DNA from: Micromonospora sp. C31
GTDB taxonomy: Bacteria; Actinomycetota; Actinomycetes; Mycobacteriales; Micromonosporaceae
Reading direction: 5' to 3'
DNA length: 64,000 bases
Assembly (NCBI RefSeq): GCF_018070575.1
Contig: NZ_JAGPXN010000008.1
Location: 1-64,000 of the forward strand
A model generated the notes under the pieces. That model was given only the letters and a program-made list of their open reading frames with translations. It was not told where the DNA came from and did not search any database. This document shows positions 1 to 8,365 of the stretch, one piece after another (position 1 is the first letter of the stretch; each line of letters opens with the position of its first letter). The translations under genes were made by a program, and so were the position numbers.

Positions 1-35
1 GGTCCCTTGTTATCGCCTGGCGATAACAAGGGACC
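1..35. terminator. Long perfect inverted repeat, probable terminator
   Basis: A 15-base arm GGTCCCTTGTTATCG at 1-15 is followed by a 5-base loop and its exact reverse complement at 21-35. There is no T-run, as is usual in high-GC actinobacteria. It most likely ends a gene lying to the left of the window or works in both directions. Confidence 0.7.
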
Positions 36-72
36 CTTCCTTGCACCCTGCCGGGCGGCTTCGGGCACTGGG

Positions 73-78
73 TAGGCT
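73..78 (+). promoter_or_regulatory. -10-like TAGGCT before a leaderless start
   Basis: TAGGCT ends 7 nt before the ATG at 86, so transcription would begin at or next to the start codon. The same arrangement recurs before many genes of this window. No convincing -35 was identified. Confidence 0.45.
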
Positions 79-85
79 GACCGGC

Positions 86-1063
86 ATGAACGCTGTCGCC
101 CGCTTCGGCCCCGGTCACCGCATCCTCGTCACGGGCGGCGCCGGTTTCGTACCGTCGCACCTGGTGGACGCCCTGATCGCCCGCGGCTGCACCGTGGTCG
201 CGCTCGACAACTTCATCACCGGGTCGAAGGAGAACGTCGCCCACCTGCTGGACGAGCCGAACTTCACCCTGATCGAGGCCGACATCTCCGACGGCCTGCC
301 GACCCACCACCCGGAGATGGCCGAGCGGTTCGACGCCATCCTGCACATGGCCTCGCCGGCAAGCCCGACCGACTTCGAGAAGCTGCCGGTGGAGATCCTC
401 CGCGTGGGCTCGGTGGCCACCCTGCACCTGCTGGAGCGCGCGGTCGCCGACGGCGCCCGCTTCCTGATGGCCTCCACCTCCGAGGCGTACGGGGACCCGA
501 AGGAGCACCCGCAGCCCGAGTCGTACTGGGGCAACGTCAACCCGATCGGCATCCGCAGCGTCTACGACGAGGCGAAGCGCTTCTCCGAGGCGGCCACCAT
601 GGCCTACCACCGCAGCCGGGGGTTGGACACGGCCATCGTCCGGATCTTCAACACGTACGGCCCGCGGATGCGCCCGGACGACGGCCGGGCCATCCCGACA
701 TTCATCTCCCAGGCGCTGCGCGGCGAGCCGATCACCGTGCACGGCACCGGCAACCAGACCCGCTCGATCTGCTACGTCTCCGACCTGGTGCACGGCATCC
801 TGCTGCTGCTCGACTCGCGCGAGACGGGGCCGATCAACTGCGGCACCGAGCACGAGATGAGCATGCGGGAGCTGGCCGAGACGATCGTGTCGCTCACCGG
901 GAGCAGCTCCGAGGTGACGTACATCACCCGCAGTGCCGACGACCCGGAGATGCGCCGCCCGGACCTGACCCTCGCCCGCGAGCTGCTCGGATACGAGCCG
1001 ACCGTGACGCCCGAGGACGGCCTACGGCGCACCATCGAGTTCTTCCGCGAGCGGATGGTCTAG
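86..1063 (+). CDS. NAD-dependent epimerase/dehydratase (UDP-glucuronate decarboxylase-like)
   Basis: This 325-residue extended short-chain dehydrogenase acts on a nucleotide sugar, most likely as a UDP-glucuronate decarboxylase or dTDP-glucose 4,6-dehydratase relative. The N-terminal Rossmann motif reads TGGAGFVPSHL, the catalytic Tyr/Lys pair is in SVYDEAKR, and RIFNTYGPRM is typical of the UXS/RmlB group. The motif has Pro where the third Gly of GxxGxxG is normally found, which is odd. The ATG at 86 is chosen because it starts directly before the Rossmann strand and has TAGGCT just upstream. The gene precedes three LCP genes, so its sugar may be used in a cell-wall glycopolymer. The exact substrate cannot be read from the sequence. 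Confidence 0.85.
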   Translation: MNAVARFGPGHRILVTGGAGFVPSHLVDALIARGCTVVALDNFITGSKENVAHLLDEPNFTLIEADISDGLPTHHPEMAERFDAILHMASPASPTDFEKLPVEILRVGSVATLHLLERAVADGARFLMASTSEAYGDPKEHPQPESYWGNVNPIGIRSVYDEAKRFSEAATMAYHRSRGLDTAIVRIFNTYGPRMRPDDGRAIPTFISQALRGEPITVHGTGNQTRSICYVSDLVHGILLLLDSRETGPINCGTEHEMSMRELAETIVSLTGSSSEVTYITRSADDPEMRRPDLTLARELLGYEPTVTPEDGLRRTIEFFRERMV

Positions 1064-1126
1064 CGACCGCCCCACCGCCGGCGCACCCGTCGGCGGCGCT
1101 TCAGGGCGGTAGTGGCCGCGCGTACG

Positions 1127-1132
1127 TACCCT
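1127..1132 (+). promoter_or_regulatory. -10-like TACCCT before LCP gene 1
   Basis: TACCCT ends 7 nt before the ATG at 1140, and no Shine-Dalgarno sequence lies between, which suggests a leaderless mRNA. Confidence 0.35.
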
Positions 1133-1139
1133 GAGTTAC

Positions 1140-2375
1140 ATGTCAGCGACCATGCCCGCCGGAGTCCCCCTCCCGCACCTGCACCGCAGCGCCGGGCGCG
1201 CCTCGGTGCCCGGCTCCGGCCGGGACGCCGGCCGCGCCCGGCCCGCCGGGGCCCGCTGGTCCCCGTCCCCGGACGAGCCCCGGTCCGCCCGCCCCGGCGG
1301 CCCCGCCGGACCGGGTGGGCCGGGGGGAACGACCGGTCTGGCCGGGCCGGGCCGGCCGGGCGGGCGGGGCGCACGCCCCCGGTGGGGCCGGATCGCCCTG
1401 GTGGCCGGCGTCGCCGTGCTGGTGCTCGCGCTGCTCGGCGGGGTCGGTGCCTGGTTCTACGCCCGCGGCCTCGACGACGACCTGGCCCGCACCGACCCGT
1501 TCTCCGAGATCACGGAGGGCCGCCCGGCCAAGGCGGTGGACGGCGCGCTGAACATCCTGCTGGTCGGCAGCGACTCCCGGGACCCGGACGCCCCGGTGGA
1601 CAAGTCCAGCAAGTGGCGGGCCGACACGATCATCGTGATGCACATCCCGTCCGACCACCAGAAGGCCTACCTGGTCTCCATCCCCCGCGACCTCTACGTG
1701 CCGATCCCGGAGAGCGCGAACGCGGAGTGCGGCTCCGGGCAGCGGGGGAAGATCAACGGGGCCTTCGCCTTCGGCGGCCTGCCGCTGGCCGTCCGGACGG
1801 TGGAGTGCTTCACCGACGTGCGGCTCGACCACGTGATGGCGATCGACTTCGCCGGCTTCAAGCAGGTCACCGACGCCCTCGGCGGCGTCGAGCTGAAGGT
1901 CGAGCGGACCGTCACCTCGATCCACAAGCCGTACCGGACGTTCACCAAGGGCACCAACCACATGGACGGCGCCGAGGCGCTGGACTGGATCCGGCAGCGC
2001 AAGCAGTTCCCGGACGGCGACTTCGCCCGGATGCGGCACCAGCAGGAGTTCCTTCGCGCCCTGATGGACAAGGCGGCGAGCACGGGCACCCTGACCAACC
2101 CGAAGAAGCTGAACGACTTCCTCAGGTCGGTCACCGCCGCGGTCACCGTCGACCAGGGTTTCTCGCTGCTCGACATGGGGGTCCAGTTCCGCAACCTGCG
2201 CGGCGAGAACCTCACCTTCGTGACCAGCCCGCACGTCGGCAGCCAGACCATCAACGGGGAGTCGGTGGTGGTGTCGGACAGGGAGAAGGCGCTGACCATG
2301 TACAAGGCCATGTCGGCCGACACCATGACGGCCTGGGTCGAGGCCAACCAGAAGAAGGACCGCACCGGGAACTGA
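1140..2375 (+). CDS. LytR-CpsA-Psr (LCP) family protein 1
   Basis: This 411-residue LCP protein would attach a lipid-linked glycopolymer to peptidoglycan outside the membrane. A Pro/Gly/Arg-rich cytoplasmic tail of about 80 residues precedes one membrane segment at about 85-107 (IALVAGVAVLVLALLGGVGA). The LCP domain follows, with ILLVGSDSRD, WRADTIIVMHI, the conserved SIPRDLYV and the Arg-rich DWIRQRKQF region. It is the first of three LCP paralogues in a row, each with its own start and gaps of about 200-300 bp, so they may be transcribed separately. The family assignment is secure; the polymer transferred is unknown. Confidence 0.9.
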   Translation: MSATMPAGVPLPHLHRSAGRASVPGSGRDAGRARPAGARWSPSPDEPRSARPGGPAGPGGPGGTTGLAGPGRPGGRGARPRWGRIALVAGVAVLVLALLGGVGAWFYARGLDDDLARTDPFSEITEGRPAKAVDGALNILLVGSDSRDPDAPVDKSSKWRADTIIVMHIPSDHQKAYLVSIPRDLYVPIPESANAECGSGQRGKINGAFAFGGLPLAVRTVECFTDVRLDHVMAIDFAGFKQVTDALGGVELKVERTVTSIHKPYRTFTKGTNHMDGAEALDWIRQRKQFPDGDFARMRHQQEFLRALMDKAASTGTLTNPKKLNDFLRSVTAAVTVDQGFSLLDMGVQFRNLRGENLTFVTSPHVGSQTINGESVVVSDREKALTMYKAMSADTMTAWVEANQKKDRTGN

Positions 2376-2606
2376 CCAGCCCCGCCGGCCGGCCCTGCCG
2401 TGATCGATGGACGTCATCGCGTTTCGGAGGGCCGGCCGACCGCTTCCGGTGAGCCAACCGCCGACCGGCCGTATCGATCTGCCCGTTCGGTCAGTTTCCC
2501 TGGATGACGGCCGGACGAACGGCATTTGACGGTCGGACGACCTCGCCAGGACGGGAAAGCGTCCGTACAGTGATCCCGCCCCCTGACAACGCGAGCTGGA
2601 GCACGC

Positions 2607-3821
2607 ATGCCGGTTCAGACCAGCCGTCGCCCTCCGGCGCTGGAGTCCCCCCGCGGCCCGGTCCGGGCCTCCACGAGCATTCCGAAGCAGCCCGTCAAGG
2701 GTGGCAAGCCGCGCGGTGGGTCCGCGAAGAAGCGGTCGCGCCGCAAGGACCCGCTCTGGGCCCGGCTCACCCTGATCTTCGGCGCCGTGCTGATGGTCGC
2801 CAGCGGCGCGGCCATCGTCGGCAGCAAGGCGCTGATCAGCAGCGCCACCGGCAACATCGCCCAGCGCAACCTGCTCGGCGACGCGGGCAAGACCGACGCC
2901 GAGGGTGGCGCCAGCCTGGACGGCCCGATCGACATGCTGCTGCTCGGCGTGGACGCCCGGGAGCGGTGGGCCGCCGACGACGTGCGGGCGGACAGCATCA
3001 TCGTGCTGCACATCCCGGCGACGCACGACCAGGCGTACCTGATCTCGATCCCCCGCGACACGGAGGCCCAGATCCCGGCCTTCAAGAAGAGCGACTATCC
3101 GGGCGGCACCGACAAGATCAACGCGGCGTTCCAGGCCGGTGCCCGCAACGGCGGCGGCTGGGAGGGCGGCGCCCAGCTGATGGCGCAGACGATCAAGAAG
3201 ATGACCGGGATCAGCTTCGACGGCGCGGCGATCATCAACTTCGGCGGCTTCAAGAACGTCATCGACGCCCTCGGCACGGTGCGCATCTGCGTGAAGCAGG
3301 AGGTCGAGTCGATCCACATGTCGTACGTGGACGGCAAGCCGATGTGGAACGCCGACGCGAAGAAGACCGGCAAGCAGCGGACGCCCGTGGTGCACAAGAA
3401 GGGCTGCCGCGAGATGGAGGGCTGGGCGGCGCTGGACTACTCCCGGCAGCGCAAGAGCCTCAAGAACGGCGACTACGACCGGCAGCAGAACCAGCAGCAG
3501 CTGATCAAGGCGATGGCGAGGAAGGCGACCCAGGACGGGACGCTGACCAACCCGATCAAGCTGAACAAGCTGATGGACGCGGCCGGCAAGGCGTTCATCC
3601 TCGACACCGGCGGTGTGCCGGTCGCCGACTTCGTCTTCACCATGCGCGGGGTGACCGGCAACGACCTGGTGATGCTGAAGACCAACGGTGGCACCTTCCA
3701 CAGCGACGGCAGCCGGGAGACGCTCAGCGAGCAGACGCTGGACATGTTCCGCGCGGCGAAGAAGGACAAGCTGGCCGAATTCGTCTTCGCCAACCCCGAG
3801 GTGGTCTCCAACCGCGAGTAG
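2607..3821 (+). CDS. LytR-CpsA-Psr (LCP) family protein 2
   Basis: A 404-residue LCP paralogue with a basic N-terminal tail (KKRSRRKDP), one membrane anchor at about 52-72 and an extracellular LCP domain. Motifs seen are MLLLGVDARE, RADSIIVLHIP, LISIPRDT and LDYSRQRKSL. Compared with its left neighbour the LCP domain carries a longer insertion around VDGKPMWNADAKKTGKQ. The upstream 231-bp gap contains a possible -10 TACAGT near 2575, about 26 nt before the ATG. The role is expected to be wall glycopolymer transfer, as for the flanking paralogues. Confidence 0.9.
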   Translation: MPVQTSRRPPALESPRGPVRASTSIPKQPVKGGKPRGGSAKKRSRRKDPLWARLTLIFGAVLMVASGAAIVGSKALISSATGNIAQRNLLGDAGKTDAEGGASLDGPIDMLLLGVDARERWAADDVRADSIIVLHIPATHDQAYLISIPRDTEAQIPAFKKSDYPGGTDKINAAFQAGARNGGGWEGGAQLMAQTIKKMTGISFDGAAIINFGGFKNVIDALGTVRICVKQEVESIHMSYVDGKPMWNADAKKTGKQRTPVVHKKGCREMEGWAALDYSRQRKSLKNGDYDRQQNQQQLIKAMARKATQDGTLTNPIKLNKLMDAAGKAFILDTGGVPVADFVFTMRGVTGNDLVMLKTNGGTFHSDGSRETLSEQTLDMFRAAKKDKLAEFVFANPEVVSNRE

Positions 3822-3889
3822 CCGGGCCCGCGGGAATTCCGCTCCGGCGGGATAGCCGCACGCGGGGATCCCGGCCGCCGGGTCGCGCA

Positions 3890-3935
3890 ATGTCGGCGAA
3901 GCGGCCCGGGCCGCGCATGTCGGCGAAGCGGCCCC
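3890..3935. repeat. Direct repeat upstream of LCP gene 3
   Basis: The 18-mer ATGTCGGCGAAGCGGCCC occurs at 3890-3907 and again at 3917-3934, a spacing of 27 bp. The pair sits just upstream of a possible -10 (TAGCCT, 3955-3960), so it could be a tandem regulator site or a small duplication. Confidence 0.6.
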
Positions 3936-4000
3936 GGTCGCCCTGGTCGCCTCGTAGCCTGACGTGAGAAGCGTTCACGTACGGGTCGCGGGGAGGCGTC

Positions 4001-5050
4001 ACGTCCAGATCGGCGGGCGACGGTCGGGGCCGGGCCGGGGACGACCCCCGGGCCGCCCGGCCGCGCCGCGCCCGCTGGCCCCGGCTGCTGCTCGGCCTGG
4101 GCCTGACCCTGGTGCTGCTGACCGGGCTCGCCGTGGTGGGCCTGCGCACCCTGACCGACCGCTACGAGCGCAGCGTCGTGCGGGAACAACTGCTCGACCC
4201 CACCGCCCGCCGGGAGCGCACCGACCCCGACGGGCCGCTGAACTACCTGCTGGTGGGGACCGACCGGTGGCGCAGCGGCAGCGCGGCGAACCGGCGCTCG
4301 GACACCATCCTCATCGTGCACGTCCCGGCCGGCGGACGCGAGGCGTACCTGGTCTCCGTGCCCCGGGACCTGCTCGTCGCCATCCCCGCCGGCCACGGCT
4401 ACGCCGGCGGCCAGGACAAAATCAATTCGGCGTACGAGCACGGCGGCGGCGGCCAGCCCGGCACCCGGCTGCTCTCGGCCACCCTCGCCCGGTTGACCGG
4501 TATCCGCTTCGACGGCGCGGCCCTGATCGACTTCTCCGGCTTCCGCAAGGTCATCGACCTGCTCGGCGGCGTACGCATGTGCGTCGACACCGAGGTCCGC
4601 TCGATCCACACCGACCGCGTCTTCCGGCCCGGCTGCCAGCAGATGGACGGCGGCGAGGCGCTGGACTTCGTCCGGCAGCGCTACGACCTGCCGGGCGGCG
4701 ACTACGACCGGCAGACCCACCAGCAGCAACTGCTCCGGGCGGTGCTGGAGCGCACGAGCGAGACGTCGCTGCGGACCAACCCGGTCAAGCTGGACCAGGT
4801 GATCCGCGCCGTCGGCGGCTCGTTGACCGTGGACACCAACGGCGTACCGCTGGAGGACCTGGTCCTCGCGCTGCGCGACCTGCCGGCGGACGCGCTGCGC
4901 GGCGTGCGGGTCCCCTCCCGCCCCCAGACCATCGACCAGGTGTCGTACGTGGTCCTGGACAACGGCGGCAACGGCCTCTTCGAGGCGGTACGCGGCACCA
5001 GCGTGCCGGGCTGGGCGCGCGCCAACCCGCGCTGGGTCACCCGACTGTGA
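4001..5050 (+). CDS. LytR-CpsA-Psr (LCP) family protein 3, start codon unclear
   Basis: A third LCP protein; the domain shows YLLVGTDRWR, RRSDTILIVHV, LVSVPRDLLV and LDFVRQRYDL. The first in-frame GTG is at 4112, but that start would cut into the membrane anchor. The open frame continues upstream to 3968 and encodes an expected basic tail (RPRRARWPR) and the first half of the hydrophobic segment. A good Shine-Dalgarno GGGGAGG at 3990-3996 is followed by GTC ACG TCC rather than GTG ACG TCC. The start is therefore placed tentatively at the ACG at 4001 (349 residues); a sequencing error at 4000 or a non-standard start would explain it. Starting at 4112 gives 312 residues. The LCP identity does not depend on this. 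Confidence 0.8.
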   Translation, partial: TSRSAGDGRGRAGDDPRAARPRRARWPRLLLGLGLTLVLLTGLAVVGLRTLTDRYERSVVREQLLDPTARRERTDPDGPLNYLLVGTDRWRSGSAANRRSDTILIVHVPAGGREAYLVSVPRDLLVAIPAGHGYAGGQDKINSAYEHGGGGQPGTRLLSATLARLTGIRFDGAALIDFSGFRKVIDLLGGVRMCVDTEVRSIHTDRVFRPGCQQMDGGEALDFVRQRYDLPGGDYDRQTHQQQLLRAVLERTSETSLRTNPVKLDQVIRAVGGSLTVDTNGVPLEDLVLALRDLPADALRGVRVPSRPQTIDQVSYVVLDNGGNGLFEAVRGTSVPGWARANPRWVTRL

Positions 5051-5091
5051 CGCCGGGGACCGGCCCGCCGCCGGCCGACCGGGCGAGGATC

Positions 5092-5097
5092 TAGGCT
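5092..5097 (+). promoter_or_regulatory. -10-like TAGGCT before the rhodanese gene
   Basis: TAGGCT ends 6 nt before the GTG at 5104, matching the leaderless pattern seen elsewhere in the window. Confidence 0.45.
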
Positions 5098-5103
5098 TGG
5101 CCC

Positions 5104-5439
5104 GTGTTCGGATCCCAGGTTCCCACCGTGACCGTGACAGAGATCACCGACGACGCGTACCTGCTCGACGTCCGGGAGGACGACGAGTGGAACGCCGGCC
5201 ACGCCCCCGGCGCGCACCACCTGCCGATGATGGAGCTGCCGGCCCGCATCGCCGAGGTGCCGACCGACCGCGACGTCGCCGTCATCTGCCGCTCCGGCGG
5301 GCGCTCCGCACAGGTCGTCACCTACCTCATGCGCAACGGCTGGGACCAGGTGCGCAACGTCGAGGGCGGGATGGGCGAGTGGGCCGCCGCCGGGCGAGGA
5401 GTGGTCGGCGAGGACGGGCAGCCGGGCCGGGTCATCTAG
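5104..5439 (+). CDS. Rhodanese-like sulfurtransferase
   Basis: A single-domain rhodanese of 111 residues. LLDVREDDEWNAGHAPGA is the typical opening motif and VICRSGGRSA contains the catalytic Cys loop CRSGGR. Such small cytoplasmic proteins carry sulfane sulfur as a persulfide; the physiological acceptor cannot be told. The GTG start at 5104 is supported by TAGGCT just upstream and absence of a Shine-Dalgarno. The phosphodiesterase gene begins 10 bp after the stop, so the two may be cotranscribed. Confidence 0.88.
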   Translation: MFGSQVPTVTVTEITDDAYLLDVREDDEWNAGHAPGAHHLPMMELPARIAEVPTDRDVAVICRSGGRSAQVVTYLMRNGWDQVRNVEGGMGEWAAAGRGVVGEDGQPGRVI

Positions 5440-5449
5440 GGCGGGCGGG

Positions 5450-6241
5450 ATGGACGCCCCTCTCGTCTTCGCCCACCGCGGTTCCTCCCACGACCTGCCC
5501 GAGCACACCCTCGCGGCCTACCTGCGGGCCCTCGACGAGGGCGCGGACGGGCTGGAGTGCGACGTCCGGCTGACCCGCGACGGGCACCTGGTCTGCGTGC
5601 ACGACCGCCGGCTCGACCGCACCAGCAACGGCCAGGGCCTGGTCAGCGCCCGCACCCTCGCTGAGCTGGAGGCGCTGGACTTCGGCTCCTGGCATCCCGG
5701 CTGCGTGCCGGCCGACGGCGACGAGGTGCTGGACGAGTCGCACATCCGGCTGCTCACCCTGGAGCGGCTGCTGGACGCGGTGCTGGCCGCGGGCCGGCCG
5801 GTGCGGCTGCTGATCGAGACCAAACACCCCTCCCGCCACGGCGGGAACGTCGAGCGTCGGCTCGTCGCAATGCTGCGCCGGTACGGCCTCGCCGAGCCGG
5901 GACCGGACGATCCGGTACGGGTCACCGTCATGTCGTTCTCACCGCTGGCCGTACGCCGGATCCGGGGGCTGGCCCCCGCGCTGCCCACGGTGCTGCTGCT
6001 GGACGTGCTGCCGCGCTGGGTTCGGCTGGGGCGGCTGCCGTTCGGCACCCGGACCGCCGGCCCCGGCATCGCCCTGGTGCGGACCCGCCCGCAGTTGGTG
6101 CCCGCGCTGCGGGCGGCGGGCAACCAGGTCTTCGTGTGGACCGTCAACGAGCCGGCCGACCTGGACCTCGTCCTGGCCGCCGGGGTGGACGGCATCATCA
6201 CCGACCGGCCGGCGCACACGCTGGCCCGCCTGGGCCGCTGA
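5450..6241 (+). CDS. Glycerophosphodiester phosphodiesterase
   Basis: A 263-residue GDPD-family protein expected to hydrolyse glycerophosphodiesters to glycerol-3-phosphate and an alcohol. The signature FAHRGSSHDLPEHTLAAY at the N-terminus carries the catalytic His, GLECDVRLTRDGHLVCVHD carries metal ligands and the second His, and VFVWTVNEPADLDLVLAAGVDGIITDRP closes the TIM barrel. There is no signal peptide, so it is probably cytoplasmic. It follows the rhodanese gene closely. Confidence 0.92.
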   Translation: MDAPLVFAHRGSSHDLPEHTLAAYLRALDEGADGLECDVRLTRDGHLVCVHDRRLDRTSNGQGLVSARTLAELEALDFGSWHPGCVPADGDEVLDESHIRLLTLERLLDAVLAAGRPVRLLIETKHPSRHGGNVERRLVAMLRRYGLAEPGPDDPVRVTVMSFSPLAVRRIRGLAPALPTVLLLDVLPRWVRLGRLPFGTRTAGPGIALVRTRPQLVPALRAAGNQVFVWTVNEPADLDLVLAAGVDGIITDRPAHTLARLGR

Positions 6242-6365
6242 CCGGGGTGGCGCCGGGCGGCGGCCCGGTCGGACGGGCAGCCGCCGGGCGGCGGCCCGCG
6301 CGGGCGGTCGTGCCGAGCACCGGGCAGGGGTGTCCCGCAAGGGGCCGGCGGGGCACACTCGGAGC

Positions 6366-7823
6366 ATGCCGGAGCGCACCGACCTCTCCGCTCTCATCGC
6401 CGGCCACACCACGGTGATCGAAATGATCAATTCGGGCGGCACCGGGCTGCCGGTGCTCACCCACCTGCTCCGCGTGGCCGAGTCGGCGCTCGGCGCGGCG
6501 GGCACGGCGTTCGTCGAGTTCACGCCGACCGGCGGCCGGGTGATCGCCGCGACCGGCGCCGCCGGGTGGGCTCTCGGCCGCCCCGTGCCGGCCGACGATC
6601 CCGCCACCGTCTGCCTGCTCTCCGGCGCCCGGGTGCGCCAGGCCCGCACGGACGAGCTCACCGGTGGGCTCGCCGGCGAGCTGGCCGAGCGGGGCCTGCT
6701 CCGGATGGTGGTCTCCCGCGCGGAGATCGGCGGGCTGACGGTCGGGAGCCTGCACGTGCTCCATCCGGACGGCGACGACCCGCTCGACGCCGAGCAGCAT
6801 GCCGTCGTGGGCTACGTGGCATCCTGCATCGCCCACATGTACGGCGACCAGAACGGGCTGCCCGTGCACGGCGACGGGCCGGTGGTGGCGGCGTTGGCGG
6901 ACGGTCTGGCCGTGGTCGACCTGGACGGTCACGTCCGGCTCTGGAACCCGGCCGCCGCCCGGGTGACCGGCCGCTCCACGGACCAGGCGCTCAACCGGCC
7001 GCTGCCCTTCCCGCTGCCCCCCGCCGGGCGGGTGCTCGACCACCGGTTGCCGGACGGCCGCTGGCTCAAGATCACATCCGGTGAGCTGCCCGGCCCCGGC
7101 ACCCTGCGGGTGGTCACCTTCCGGGACATCACCGACCAGCAGCGCCGCGACCACGACCGGGACCTCTTCGTCGCGGTGACCAGCCACGAGCTGCGTACGC
7201 CGGTGACGGTCATCAAGGGCTACGCGGACACGCTCACCGACCACTGGGAGTCGCTGACCGAGACCGATCGGCGGCAGGCCGCCCGGGTGATCGGGCAGCG
7301 CGCCAACGAGCTGGCCCGGCTGGTGGACCGGCTGCTCTCCTCCGCCGCCGAGGCGGGGCCGGGCGACGAGCCCCCCGCCCCGTACGACCTCGGCGACGCG
7401 CTGCGCACGGCGGCAGCCGACCTGCCGGCGGAGCTGCGACGGCGGCTCGTCCTGCGCCTCCCCGCCGACCTGCCCAAGGCGCTCGGCCACCGACCGAGCC
7501 TGGCCACCATGCTCACGGAGCTCTGCACGAACGCCGGCAAGTACTCCGCGCCGGACTCGCCCATCGAGATCACCGCCGGGTCGGACGGGTCCACGGTCTC
7601 CTTCCAGGTCGGCGACCGGGGCGTCGGCATCCGGCCGGAGCACGTGGAGCGGGCCTTCGACCGGTTCTGGCAGGGCGAGTCGGGCGACCGTCGCCGCTAT
7701 CCCGGAGCCGGACTCGGTCTCTATCTCGTCCGTCGGATCGTTGAACAGCAGGATGGATGGGTATCCCTACGGCCGAGGGCCGGTGGCGGTACGGTCGCAG
7801 AGGTGCGGCTGCCCCGTGGATGA
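6366..7823 (+). CDS. Sensor histidine kinase (GAF-PAS-HisKA-HATPase)
   Basis: A 485-residue soluble kinase with no predicted membrane segment. An N-terminal GAF-like domain (about 1-170) and a PAS-like segment (about 175-255, ADGLAVVDLDGHVRLWNPAA) precede the phosphoacceptor H-box SHELRTPVTVIKGY with His near residue 274. The ATPase domain has the N-box LCTNAGKYS, the G1 box DRGVGIRPEHVERAFDRFW and the G2 box GAGLGLYLVRRIV. No response regulator is adjacent. The next gene encodes another GHKL ATPase, so the pair may feed a partner-switching or general stress circuit; that is inference. Confidence 0.9.
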   Translation: MPERTDLSALIAGHTTVIEMINSGGTGLPVLTHLLRVAESALGAAGTAFVEFTPTGGRVIAATGAAGWALGRPVPADDPATVCLLSGARVRQARTDELTGGLAGELAERGLLRMVVSRAEIGGLTVGSLHVLHPDGDDPLDAEQHAVVGYVASCIAHMYGDQNGLPVHGDGPVVAALADGLAVVDLDGHVRLWNPAAARVTGRSTDQALNRPLPFPLPPAGRVLDHRLPDGRWLKITSGELPGPGTLRVVTFRDITDQQRRDHDRDLFVAVTSHELRTPVTVIKGYADTLTDHWESLTETDRRQAARVIGQRANELARLVDRLLSSAAEAGPGDEPPAPYDLGDALRTAAADLPAELRRRLVLRLPADLPKALGHRPSLATMLTELCTNAGKYSAPDSPIEITAGSDGSTVSFQVGDRGVGIRPEHVERAFDRFWQGESGDRRRYPGAGLGLYLVRRIVEQQDGWVSLRPRAGGGTVAEVRLPRG

Positions 7824-7856
7824 CCGGCGACGGGCAACGGGGCTGAGGGGACGAAG

Positions 7857-8306
7857 GTGTCGACGGGAGCTGCCGATCGGGCGTGGTGCGTGGTGGTGCC
7901 CCACCACGCCGCTGGGGCACGGCTGGCGCGGCGACGGCTCGCCGAGGAACTGACCGGCGTCGTACCCCCGCCCCTCCTGGCCGACCTCGTCGCGGTCCTG
8001 GCCGAGCTGGTGGGCAACGCGGTCCGGCACGCCGACCCCCTGCCCGGCGGGGTGGTACGGGTGGCCTGGCGGCTGCGCGCCGCACTCGACGGGCAGCAGG
8101 TGCAGCTCCGGGTGACCGACGGCGGCGCCGCCGCGGTCCCCACGATGCGGGTCGCCGACACCGACGCCGTCGACGGCCGGGGGCTGCACATCATCTCGGG
8201 GCTGGCCGACCGTTGGGGCGTCGAGCGCGACGGCCTGGGCCAGAGCGTGTGGGCCGAGTTCGACGCGGCGGACATCACCCGGTCGGATCTGGCCGTGGCG
8301 GGCTGA
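7857..8306 (+). CDS. ATP-binding anti-sigma-factor-type protein (HATPase_c_2)
   Basis: A 149-residue stand-alone GHKL ATPase domain of the RsbW/SpoIIAB-like kind. The N-box is AELVGNAVRHADPL, the G1 region RVTDGGA, and the G2 region GRGLHIISGLADRWGVERD. Such proteins bind or phosphorylate anti-sigma antagonists, or act as light or stress regulators in actinobacteria. It follows the histidine kinase by 33 bp on the same strand. The GTG at 7857 is preceded by GAGGGGACGAAG, an acceptable ribosome site. The cognate sigma factor or antagonist is not in the window. Confidence 0.85.
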   Translation: MSTGAADRAWCVVVPHHAAGARLARRRLAEELTGVVPPPLLADLVAVLAELVGNAVRHADPLPGGVVRVAWRLRAALDGQQVQLRVTDGGAAAVPTMRVADTDAVDGRGLHIISGLADRWGVERDGLGQSVWAEFDAADITRSDLAVAG

Positions 8307-8351
8307 CCGACCGCGGGGGCGGGTCCTGCCCCGCCGGCCGGCCCGGACCTC

Positions 8352-8357
8352 TAGGCT
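8352..8357 (+). promoter_or_regulatory. -10-like TAGGCT before the DUF5926 gene
   Basis: TAGGCT ends 8 nt before the GTG at 8366, consistent with leaderless transcription. Confidence 0.45.
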
Positions 8358-8365
8358 GTCTCGCC

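Noticed and set aside
1143..3890. A 915-codon open frame on the minus strand across two LCP genes
   Set aside because: It is antisense to clearly conserved LCP genes, has no recognisable domain and reflects the high GC third-position bias of the plus-strand genes.
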